From NCBI GenBank assembly GCA_012032065.1, contig JAAURV010000240.1:1-5092 (forward strand): a DNA stretch of 5,092 nucleotides. Direction: 5' to 3'. The stretch's first letter is position 1. Every line of letters begins with the position of its first letter. This stretch comes from Hyphomicrobiales bacterium. Lineage in GTDB: Bacteria > Pseudomonadota > Alphaproteobacteria > Rhizobiales > Aestuariivirgaceae. The notes under the pieces were generated by a model. That model worked only from the letters and a program-made list of their open reading frames with translations. It had not been told where the DNA came from and made no database searches. The position numbers were made by a program, and so were the translations under genes. This document shows positions 1 to 4,551 of this stretch, piece by piece.

Positions 1-243
1 GTAGCGCCGAACCCCTCCCCCACCGCTGCAACCTCGCCCGCTACTTCGAGGCCGGGCGTCGAAGGCGCTCCAGGCGGCGGCGGATAGCCGCCCTTGCGCT
101 GCAGCACATCTGGACGGTTGACGCCCGCCGCCTTCACCTTCACCAGCACCTCGCCGCGCGCGCTCCGGAACCGGCAGCTCGGTCATCTTCAACACGTCCG
201 GCCCGCCGGGCGCTTCGATGCCGATTGCTTTCATGCGTTTCAT
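1..243 (-). CDS. NAD(P)H-quinone oxidoreductase (zinc-free MDR family), N-terminal part, frameshifted, runs off left edge
   Basis: Read on the minus strand, the product begins MKRMKAIGIEAPGGPDVLKM and continues TELPVPE. After a frame change it reads GEVLVKVKAAGVNRPDVLQR, then KGGYPPPPGA and GLEVAGEVAAVGEGFGA. This is the GroES-like N-terminal domain of quinone oxidoreductases of the medium-chain dehydrogenase/reductase superfamily, which reduce quinones with NAD(P)H in the cytoplasm. The start at 243 is chosen because GGGAG lies 7 nt upstream; the ATG at 234 has no suitable ribosome binding site. The two parts lie in different frames. Seven bases separate the GAG codon of PVPE from GGC-GAG (GE), where 9 would fit the family best (giving RAR). 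The likely defect is loss of one CG from a CG run at 155-163. The nucleotide-binding domain lies outside the window. It is divergent from the DUF1192 gene, with only 68 bp between the starts. Confidence 0.85.
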   Translation of the reverse strand, partial: MKRMKAIGIEAPGGPDVLKMTELPVPERARRGAGEGEGGGRQPSRCAAAQGRLSAAAWSAFDARPRSSGRGCSGGGGVRRY

Positions 244-311
244 GATGGGACTCCCAACTTGAGGCCTATCGCCACGTGAGGCACACTGGCAAGCACGAAA
301 GGAAACGCCCC

Positions 312-506
312 ATGGACCTCGACGACCTTCCCAAGAAGAAGCCCGATATGGTTATCGGCGAAATTCTCGACCCGCTGTCGGTGGCCGAATTGGAACAGCG
401 AATTCAGGCCCTGGACTCCGAGATCGCCCGCGTAAAGGAGGAAATCGCCAAGAAACTCGCCACGATGAACGCCGCGGATGCATTTTTCCGCCGGCCGCAG
501 CGTTAG
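312..506 (+). CDS. DUF1192 family small protein
   Basis: This is a 64-residue protein starting MDLDDLPKKKPDMVIGEILD. Its middle is charged and helical, a probable short coiled coil (LSVAELEQRIQALDSEIARV, then KEEIAKK), and it ends NAADAFFRRPQR. The N-terminal MDLDDL, the DPLSVAELEQRI segment and the terminal ADAFF match my memory of DUF1192, a short alphaproteobacterial family of unknown function. The start at 312 is preferred over an in-frame ATG at 276: AAAGGA lies about 8 nt upstream and family members start at MDLDDL. There is no signal peptide or membrane segment, so it is probably cytoplasmic. In relatives it commonly lies, as here, near a quinone oxidoreductase gene and rcdA. That neighbourhood hints at a housekeeping role but does not define one. 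Confidence 0.82.
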   Translation: MDLDDLPKKKPDMVIGEILDPLSVAELEQRIQALDSEIARVKEEIAKKLATMNAADAFFRRPQR

Positions 507-508
507 CG

Positions 509-545
509 TTAACCATTAAGTAACTTATTCCGTTTAATTCTATCC
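509..545 (+). promoter_or_regulatory. Candidate promoter with CtrA-like half site, upstream of putative sRNA
   Basis: TTAACCAT at 509-516 matches the CtrA half-site sequence, and a second TTAA follows at 516-519. The spacing is 3 nt rather than the 7 nt of the classical TTAA-N7-TTAA box, so this is not a full site. A possible -35 (TTAAGT, 516-521) and -10 (CTATCC, 540-545), 18 bp apart, would start transcription near 551, at the first hairpin of the putative small RNA. The stretch is markedly AT-rich compared with its surroundings. CtrA control is inferred from the motif only. Confidence 0.35.
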
Positions 546-550
546 GTGTA

Positions 551-645
551 ATCCAGGCTTCTGGATTGTCCGAGTGGCTCCTGTCCACTCTGTTTGACGC
601 CTCCCTGTTAGAACTTAAAGCCGCGTTTTTACGCGGCTTTTTTTT
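551..645 (+). ncRNA. Putative trans-acting small RNA with anti-Shine-Dalgarno loop
   Basis: The gap between the DUF1192 gene and rcdA has three ordered stem-loops and no convincing reading frame. Hairpin 1 (551-566) is ATCCAG-GCTT-CTGGAT. Hairpin 2 (572-590) is GAGTGG-CTCCTGT-CCACTC, and its loop contains CUCCU, complementary to the Shine-Dalgarno AGGAG. A mostly unpaired linker (591-616) carries a second pyrimidine motif, GCCTCCC. Hairpin 3 is a strong intrinsic terminator. Total length is about 95 nt. This matches the general design of alphaproteobacterial base-pairing sRNAs, such as the alpha-r14 group with C/U-rich anti-SD loops, although I cannot assign a family. The alternative is a long 3' UTR of the DUF1192 gene that simply ends at the terminator; hairpins 1 and 2 would then be unexplained. 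Confidence 0.5.
617..645 (+). terminator. Strong rho-independent terminator
   Basis: AAAGCCGCGT (617-626) pairs perfectly with ACGCGGCTTT (631-640) around a TTTT loop. Together with the end of the stem, the following bases form an unbroken run of eight T (638-645). It ends transcripts reading rightward from the putative sRNA or the DUF1192 gene, so rcdA needs its own promoter. On the minus strand the downstream T run is only about three bases, so it should act mainly in the plus direction. Confidence 0.9.
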
Positions 646-695
646 GGCATCGGGTTTGCTCGTGGATGTGCCGAAGGCAGATGCGGCCCAGATAT

Positions 696-724
696 TGACC
701 GGAAATGAAGCAGGCTTCATGATC
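696..724 (+). promoter_or_regulatory. Candidate sigma-70-type promoter of rcdA with embedded inverted repeat
   Basis: TTGACC (696-701) and CATGAT (719-724) are separated by 17 bp. They lie about 50 bp upstream of the rcdA start and downstream of the terminator that would otherwise isolate this gene. A perfect inverted repeat, TGAAGC-AG-GCTTCA (707-720), occupies the spacer and touches the -10 element, where a repressor could bind. The identity of any regulator is unknown. Confidence 0.5.
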
Positions 725-775
725 GGCCGGTGGGTTCGTACAATTGAGCGTAAACGAGTAAGGGGCCGTTAGAGC

Positions 776-1297
776 ATGTCGGGCAAGCAAACAAAGTCGG
801 CGACCGTGAACTTCTTCACCAGGTTCACCTCCTCCGAGCAATTCGAGAAGGTGTTCAAGGAGGGCATGGGCCTCGTTGAGCAGACGGCCAACTATCTCGA
901 TGGCCCGGGCCGCAAGGATGCGCGCCTGCTCGACCGCCATGGCGCGATTGCCTACGCGACCGAAAGCATGCGGCTGACCACGCGATTGATGCAGCTTGCC
1001 TCATGGCTTCTGCTCCAGCGCGCCATCAGCGCCGGCGAACTCACCATCGAAGATGCGCGCAAAGAGAAACACCGCATCAGCCTGAACGATATCGGGCGCG
1101 GCCATGATCTCACGGGTTCGGAGCAGATTCCCGCAGATCTGAAGGAACTGGTGGAGCGTTCGCTCCGCCTGCACGAGCGCATCCAGAAACTCGACGCGAT
1201 GCTGAATGTACAGGCCAAGGCCGAAACCGCCCCGGCAAGCCCGGTCAACGAACAGTTCGACCGCCTCGCCAATGCCCTCCGCGCCGCTCAGGGCTGA
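776..1297 (+). CDS. rcdA: RcdA, ClpXP protease adaptor (DUF1465 family)
   Basis: The 173-residue product is close to the roughly 170-180 residues usual for RcdA. Recognisable parts are FFTRFTSSEQFEKVFKEGM, GLVEQTANYLDGPGR (residues about 30-45), a helix containing ATESMRLTTRLMQLASWLLL (about 61-80), QRAISAGELT, and the following ARKEKHRI segment. The C-terminal tail is low in complexity and probably flexible. In Caulobacter, RcdA is a three-helix-bundle adaptor. With CpdR and PopA it helps deliver the master regulator CtrA to ClpXP at the cell pole. The start at 776 follows AAGGGG with 10 nt spacing. The stop is TGA at 1295-1297, with no frame problems. It is separated from upstream genes by a strong terminator and has a plausible promoter of its own. 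The transglycosylase gene follows 67 bp downstream on the same strand and could be partly co-transcribed. Assignment rests on family resemblance recognised by eye. Confidence 0.85.
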   Translation: MSGKQTKSATVNFFTRFTSSEQFEKVFKEGMGLVEQTANYLDGPGRKDARLLDRHGAIAYATESMRLTTRLMQLASWLLLQRAISAGELTIEDARKEKHRISLNDIGRGHDLTGSEQIPADLKELVERSLRLHERIQKLDAMLNVQAKAETAPASPVNEQFDRLANALRAAQG

Positions 1298-1309
1298 TTT
1301 TAGCCTTTA

Positions 1310-1338
1310 TTGAGTTGTTACCGTCTGGCCGCTACCTT
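1310..1338 (+). promoter_or_regulatory. Weak candidate promoter of the transglycosylase gene
   Basis: TTGAGT (1310-1315) and TACCTT (1333-1338) are 17 bp apart in the 67-bp gap between rcdA and the transglycosylase start at 1365. The -35 is good but the -10 is poor. Read-through from rcdA is an equally possible source of transcription, since no strong terminator lies between them. Confidence 0.25.
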
Positions 1339-1364
1339 CCGATGTGGAAGGATTGGGGACGAAC

Positions 1365-2254
1365 ATGAAGGCTTTGGCTTCTGCCATCGGTGTTGTTGCA
1401 ATGCTCTGGACCGGAGTTGCCTCCGCTCAGACCGTCGCGGCCATCCCGAAGCCGCCGCAGAAGCCCGTGGCGAAACTCGACAAGGATGTCTTCGCGAAAG
1501 AAGTCTGCGGACTGATCACGCGGCACGCGACGGCCAACGGTTTGCCCGAGACATTTTTCGCCCGCCTCATCTGGAAGGAAAGCCTGTTCGATCCGGGCGC
1601 AGTCAGTCCAGTGGGTGCGCAGGGCATCGCGCAGTTCATGCCGGGCACCGCTGCCATTCGCGGGCTTCAGGATCCCTTCGATCACAAGGAAGCGCTTTCG
1701 GTCTCCGCGCAATATCTTGCGTTCCTGCGCAACAAGTTCGGTAACCTCGGTCTGGCGGCGGCGGCCTATAATTTTGGCGAGGAAGGCGCACGTCTTTATA
1801 TCGCGGGCAAGTCCTCTCTTCCTCTCGAGACCGAGGATTACGTGCAGTTCATCACCGGCCGTGCCGCGGATATCTGGAAGGATGAAAAGATTGAGCATCC
1901 CATTCCCGGCATCGGCAAGGGCGGGGATTTCGGTGTCGAATGCGTGGCGCTGGTGAAACGCGAGCTGAGGCCCATTTCGGTGCCCGGCCGCGCGGCAAGT
2001 GGCGGCCATGGGGCGTGGTGCTTTCAGGAGGGTTCTCGGAATCGCGTGCGCTGGAGGCCTTCCGCCGCATCCGCAATCGTCACGGCGCACTGCTCGGTGA
2101 CGAGAAGCCGCTGGTGATGCGCAAGAAGAACCTCAGCATGGGCACCCGCCGCATGGTGCAAGTGCAAGTCGGCCGCGACACCCGCGCCGAAGCGGAGACG
2201 CTCTGCGCCAGGCTCACCGCTTTGGGCGGCGCCTGCATGGTGGAGAAGAACTAA
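1365..2254 (+). CDS. Secreted lytic murein transglycosylase (SLT domain) with C-terminal SPOR-like domain, one frameshift
   Basis: The product opens with a typical signal peptide, MKALASAIGVVAMLWTGVASA, cleaved before Q22. An SLT lysozyme-like domain spans about residues 45-170. IWKESLFDPGAVSPVGAQGI carries the likely catalytic Glu72, and QFMPGTA, AAAAYNFGEEGARLYI and EDYVQFITGRAADIW follow. Such enzymes cleave peptidoglycan glycan strands in the periplasm, leaving anhydromuramyl ends. From about residue 213 the homology continues in the -1 frame (KWRPWGVVLSGGFSESRALE, later GTRRMVQVQVGRDTRAEAET and LCARLTALGGACMVEKN). This resembles a SPOR domain, which binds denuded septal glycan. Restoring one base near 1983-1997 gives 296 residues ending at TAA 2252-2254. 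Without it, the frame ends at 2117 in unrelated sequence. The ATG at 1365 (GGGGA 5 nt upstream) is preferred over the GTG at 1344 because it begins the signal peptide. Confidence 0.82.
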
Positions 2255-2290
2255 AGCAGAGTTTGATCGGTCAAGATCGATCCCCCACAA

Positions 2291-2374
2291 CCGTCATTCC
2301 AGCGAAAGCTGGAAACCAGCTTTCGACAAGCGAGAAGATAAGAAGCTGGGTTCCGGTTTTCGCTAGAATGACGG
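2291..2374. repeat. 84-bp intergenic inverted repeat (REP/MITE-like)
   Basis: The left arm (2291-2322, beginning CCGTCATTCCAGCGAAAGCT) and the right arm (2343-2374, ending CGCTAGAATGACGG) are reverse complements with 4 mismatches in 32. The spacer is 20 nt. Within the left arm, TTCCAGC-GAAA-GCTGGAA (2297-2314) forms a 7-bp hairpin with a GAAA tetraloop. The CCGTCATTCC...GCGAAAGC...GGAA theme recurs as dispersed intergenic repeats in many proteobacteria. It lies between the convergent transglycosylase and rpmE genes, 37 bp after the former's stop. RNA from either strand would fold, so it may help stop transcription or stabilise 3' ends. No transposase is present. Confidence 0.8.
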
Positions 2375-2415
2375 AAGAGAGTTTATCTCAATTGACTGCC
2401 CGCCGATCCAATTGC

Positions 2416-2432
2416 AGGCGCAGAAGGCGCCT
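2416..2432 (-). terminator. Possible weak terminator hairpin after rpmE
   Basis: AGGCGC (2416-2421) and GCGCCT (2427-2432) pair around a 5-nt loop, just past the rpmE stop on the minus strand. No T run follows in that direction, so this is at best a weak or factor-dependent terminator or a 3'-end-protecting stem. The 84-bp inverted repeat lies further downstream. Confidence 0.35.
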
Positions 2433-2436
2433 CGCC

Positions 2437-2657
2437 TTATTTGTTCAGAAAGCCGAACCTCTGCTTGAACTTCGAGACGCGGCCGCGCGGTCGAGGATGG
2501 TTTGCTGGCCGCCGGTCCATGCGGGATGGGTGCGGGGATCGATGTCGAGGGACAGCGTGTCGCCTTCCTTGCCCCAGGTCGAGCGGGTCTGGAACGTCGA
2601 ACCGTCGGTCATCACCACATTGATCATGTGATAGTCCGGATGAATGCTGTCCTTCAT
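2437..2657 (-). CDS. rpmE: 50S ribosomal protein L31 (zinc-free form), one frameshift near the 3' end
   Basis: The N-terminal part reads MKDSIHPDYHMINVVMTDGS, then TFQTRSTWGKEGDTLSLDID and PRTHPAWTGGQQTILDR, which is L31. The Zn-binding cysteines of classical RpmE are absent, so this is the cysteine-free form, expected not to need zinc. As read, the frame then gives a spurious AAASRSSSRGSAF. The neighbouring frame gives VSKFKQRFGFLNK and TAA (2439-2437), the normal L31 tail. Eight bases, GCGGCCGC (2486-2479), lie where nine are expected; one missing G gives DRAGRVSKF. The restored length is 73 residues, normal for the family. The start at 2657 has AAGGA 7 nt upstream. The gene is divergent from the ABC exporter gene and convergent with the transglycosylase gene. 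L31 sits in the inter-subunit bridge of the ribosome. Confidence 0.92.
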
Positions 2658-2675
2658 AGCTAAATCCTTGATATG

Positions 2676-2691
2676 GCGCGATTTGTCGCGC
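2676..2691 (-). promoter_or_regulatory. Hairpin in the rpmE 5' leader
   Basis: GCGCGA (2676-2681) and TCGCGC (2686-2691) form a perfect 6-bp stem with a 4-nt loop in the rpmE leader, immediately before the AAGGA ribosome binding site. Ribosomal protein mRNAs often carry such structures for translational feedback, and E. coli rpmE is reported to be autoregulated. A similar role here is only inferred. Confidence 0.35.
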
Positions 2692-2724
2692 ACGAGGCTT
2701 TCATGTTGTGTGGTTTCGGAGGGG

Positions 2725-2753
2725 GCTATACAGGATGGCTTCGGGCGAGGCAA
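2725..2753 (-). promoter_or_regulatory. Sigma-70-type promoter of rpmE
   Basis: On the minus strand TTGCCT (2753-2748) and TATAGC (2730-2725) are separated by exactly 17 bp. This would start rpmE transcription near 2718 and give a leader of about 60 nt. The -35 lies only 11 bp from the ABC exporter start codon on the other strand, so polymerase bound here should interfere with that gene's initiation region. No comparably good plus-strand promoter is visible for the exporter. The closest is a TATACA at 2727-2732 with a poor -35. Confidence 0.55.
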
Positions 2754-2763
2754 GTAGCGGGCG

Positions 2764-4344
2764 ATGGCTGACAATTTCGAGGACGAAGCGCGGCGCAGGC
2801 CGAAGAGCAGGAACCTGAGGCCGCTCGTCCGGCTGGCGCCCTATCTCATGCGCTACAAGCCTCGCGTGGCAATGGCGCTGGTGGCTTTGCTTGCGGCTGC
2901 AATTGCGACGCTTGCCGTGCCTCTGGCCGTGCGCCGGGTGATCGATCACGGCTTCACGCAAGAGAGTGCCGCACTCGTCAACCAGTACTTCCTCGCGATG
3001 CTGGCCGTGGTCGCGATCCTGGCGGTGAGTTCGGCGATCCGCTTCTATTTCGTCATGTGGCTCGGCGAGAAGGTGGTCGCCGATCTGAGGAGCGACCTGT
3101 TCTCGCACCTTCTGAAACTCAGCCCCGGCTTCTATGAAAACCAGAGGACTGGCGAAGTCGTCTCGCGCCTCACGGCGGATACGACGCAAATCAAATCGGC
3201 CTTCTCGTCGACCGCGTCGATACTCCTGCGCAATGCCGTGATGTTCATCGGCGCTGCCTTCATGATGGTGGCGACGAGCCCGAGACTTGCGGGGCTCGGC
3301 CTCCTGGCTGTGCCGCTCGCCGTGCTGCCGCTGGTGATCTATGGCCGCCGCGTGCGCTCGCTCTCGCGCGCCGCGCAGGATACGCTCGCATCCTCCGCCG
3401 CCTTCGCGCAGGAGCGGCTCTCCGCCATCACCGCCGTGCAATCGAATGTCCAGGAAGCCCACATGTCGGGCGCATTCTCGAGCGAGACCGATGCGGCTTT
3501 CTCCGCCGCCGCATCGCGGACCATGGCGCGCTCCATACTGACGGCGGCAATCATCTTCGTCGCCATGGGCGCCATCGTGGGGCTGCTCTGGTTCGGCGCG
3601 CGCGAAGTGATCATGGGCAGGCTGACCGGCGGCACGCTCAGCCAGTTCGTGATTTACGCCGTGCTGATGGCGAGTTCGCTTGGACAGCTTTCGGAGGTGT
3701 GGGGCGAGACGCAGCTTGCGGCGGGCGCTGCCGAACGCATTTCCGAGCTTCTTGATGAACGGCCAGCCATCGCCTCGCCCCCTGCCTCGCTACCGCTTCC
3801 GTCTCCGCCCAAAGGCGAAGTGGGTTTTGAAGATGTGAGTTTCGCCTATGCGGGGCGGCCCGATGCACCGGTGCTGCATAATGTGAGTTTCGTTATCACG
3901 CCCGGAGAAACGGTTGCGGTGGTGGGGCCGTCGGGTGCTGGCAAGACAACCATCTTCGCGCTGATCGAGCGCTTTTACGATCCGCAGAAGGGCCGCATAA
4001 TGATTGACGGCCTCGATGTCCGGCAAGCCGATCTCACCGAGCTCCGCCGCCGCATCGCCGTGGTGCCGCAAGACCCGGTGCTCTTTTCGGGGAGCATCGC
4101 AGACAACATCCGCTTCGGCCGTCCGGAGGCAGGCCATGCCGAGGTGGCCGCCGGAAGCCTGGAAGCCCTCAGCGAAGTCGGAGCAGTCGCCGCGCTGATG
4201 GAGGTGCAGGCCATGCCAACCAGGCGGCAGCGACCGCTCCGAAAATTCCAATCGAATCAATACCCCGTAAGGCGCCTCCGAGAACGTGGCCTGACCCACT
4301 GCGCGCCCGTCGGGACCCACAATCCACGTTGTGCGCGGCTGTAG
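2764..4344 (+). CDS. MsbA-like ABC exporter (TMD-NBD half transporter), 3'-truncated; only to about 4155 is genuine
   Basis: This is an ABCB-type half transporter, normally about 590-600 residues, working as an inner-membrane homodimer. The transmembrane domain spans about residues 25-330, with TM1 near VAMALVALLAAAIATLAVPL and family motifs GEKVVADLRSDLFSHLLKLS, TGEVVSRLTADTTQIKS and SQFVIYAVLMASSLGQLSEV. The nucleotide-binding domain begins near residue 350, with Walker A GPSGAGKTT (388-396), Q-loop VVPQDPVLF (Q436) and SIADNIRFGRPEA. Homology stops at about residue 460. The remaining ~65 codons to TAG 4342-4344 are antisense of sodC. The LSGGQ signature, Walker B, D-loop and H-loop are missing, so the encoded protein could not hydrolyse ATP. 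The transmembrane part shows no frame problems. The substrate is not determinable; MsbA relatives move lipids or drugs. The start at 2764 has only a weak GAGG about 13 nt upstream. Confidence 0.9.
   Translation: MADNFEDEARRRPKSRNLRPLVRLAPYLMRYKPRVAMALVALLAAAIATLAVPLAVRRVIDHGFTQESAALVNQYFLAMLAVVAILAVSSAIRFYFVMWLGEKVVADLRSDLFSHLLKLSPGFYENQRTGEVVSRLTADTTQIKSAFSSTASILLRNAVMFIGAAFMMVATSPRLAGLGLLAVPLAVLPLVIYGRRVRSLSRAAQDTLASSAAFAQERLSAITAVQSNVQEAHMSGAFSSETDAAFSAAASRTMARSILTAAIIFVAMGAIVGLLWFGAREVIMGRLTGGTLSQFVIYAVLMASSLGQLSEVWGETQLAAGAAERISELLDERPAIASPPASLPLPSPPKGEVGFEDVSFAYAGRPDAPVLHNVSFVITPGETVAVVGPSGAGKTTIFALIERFYDPQKGRIMIDGLDVRQADLTELRRRIAVVPQDPVLFSGSIADNIRFGRPEAGHAEVAAGSLEALSEVGAVAALMEVQAMPTRRQRPLRKFQSNQYPVRRLRERGLTHCAPVGTHNPRCARL
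4129..4217. repeat. 12-bp direct repeat flanking the ABC/sodC junction
   Basis: GCAGGCCATGCC occurs at 4129-4140, at the end of the ABC homology, and again at 4206-4217, inside the sodC active-site codons for HGLH. Each copy has GGAGG just before it (4125-4129 and 4200-4204). The inferred crossover (about 4141-4155) lies between the copies. A simple deletion between repeats would leave only one copy, so the relation to the junction is unclear and may be chance. Confidence 0.5.
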
Positions 4345-4431
4345 CGTGCCCGACATGTCGTGATCGGCGATCGGCGCAGTGGCGCAGGCGCAAAGAAGGG
4401 CTGCAAAAACAAGGGCGGCGATGGGGCGCAC
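4144..4431 (-). pseudogene. sodC: Cu-Zn superoxide dismutase, lipoprotein-type, 3'-truncated
   Basis: Read leftward from a GTG at 4431 (AAGGAG 6 nt upstream), the product begins MRPIAALVFAALLCACATAP. This is a signal sequence with a possible lipobox (LCAC, Cys16). It continues GPDGRAVGQATFSEAPYGVL and LPPGWHGLHLHQRGDCSDF, then AEGFQASGGHL. This is the periplasmic superoxide dismutase fold, which converts superoxide to peroxide and oxygen. Visible residues are Cu ligands His76 and His78, disulfide Cys83 and the bridging His96. Homology ends at GGHL, after about 96 of a usual ~170 residues. The remaining Zn ligands, the last Cu ligand, the second cysteine and the electrostatic loop are missing. 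The open frame runs on to 3790 but is then antisense ABC sequence. An upstream GTG at 4464 is in frame but lacks a ribosome binding site and would bury the signal sequence. Confidence 0.88.
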
Positions 4432-4489
4432 TGGCGTCTCCTTGGTTTGCGACGGGACCGTCACGATGTTAGTTTGGCTGAGATTCGAG

Positions 4490-4511
4490 GGCGGTTTTTT
4501 GGCCGCCTTTT
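4490..4511 (+). other. Hairpin with T run between divergent sodC and gyrA
   Basis: GGCGG (4490-4494) and CCGCC (4503-4507) pair around an 8-nt loop containing six T, followed by TTTT (4508-4511). It resembles a short intrinsic terminator pointing toward gyrA. It could stop transcription entering from the left or be part of the gyrA leader. The stem is short and the loop large. The rest of 4432-4551 shows no convincing promoter for either gene. Confidence 0.3.
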
Positions 4512-4551
4512 CAGCCCTTCCTGAAGCTCAAGAGATATAGACCGGCGATCC

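Noticed and set aside
566..772. 68-codon plus-strand open frame between DUF1192 and rcdA
   Set aside because: It runs straight through the terminator hairpin and the putative sRNA, has no ribosome binding site, and shows no family resemblance.
1292..1310. GGCT-GATTTT-AGCC-TTT at the rcdA stop as a terminator
   Set aside because: The stem is only four base pairs and the T run is broken, so it is too weak to call.
1990..1999. Programmed ribosomal frameshift between the SLT and SPOR-like parts
   Set aside because: There is no slippery heptamer or obvious stimulatory structure, and other genes in the window carry similar indels, so sequence error is more likely.
1332..2090. 252-codon minus-strand open frame
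   Set aside because: It is antisense to the transglycosylase, whose signal peptide and catalytic motifs are clear; no motif is visible in the shadow.
2262..2278. TTGA-TCGG-TCAA and adjacent GATCGATC after the transglycosylase stop
   Set aside because: The palindrome is very short with no T run or partner site; it is probably chance.
2445..2774. Longer rpmE frame starting at 2774
   Set aside because: The extra 39 residues have no L31 homology. They overlap the inferred promoter and leader, and a good ribosome binding site serves the ATG at 2657.
2701..3462. 253-codon minus-strand open frame, rich in Arg, His and Glu
   Set aside because: It lies wholly antisense to the well-supported ABC transmembrane domain and has typical GC-rich shadow composition with no recognisable domain.
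3790..4140. Long minus-strand open frame continuing beyond the sodC homology
   Set aside because: It is the antisense of the ABC exporter nucleotide-binding domain; SOD homology stops at GGHL, so this is not a genuine C-terminal extension.
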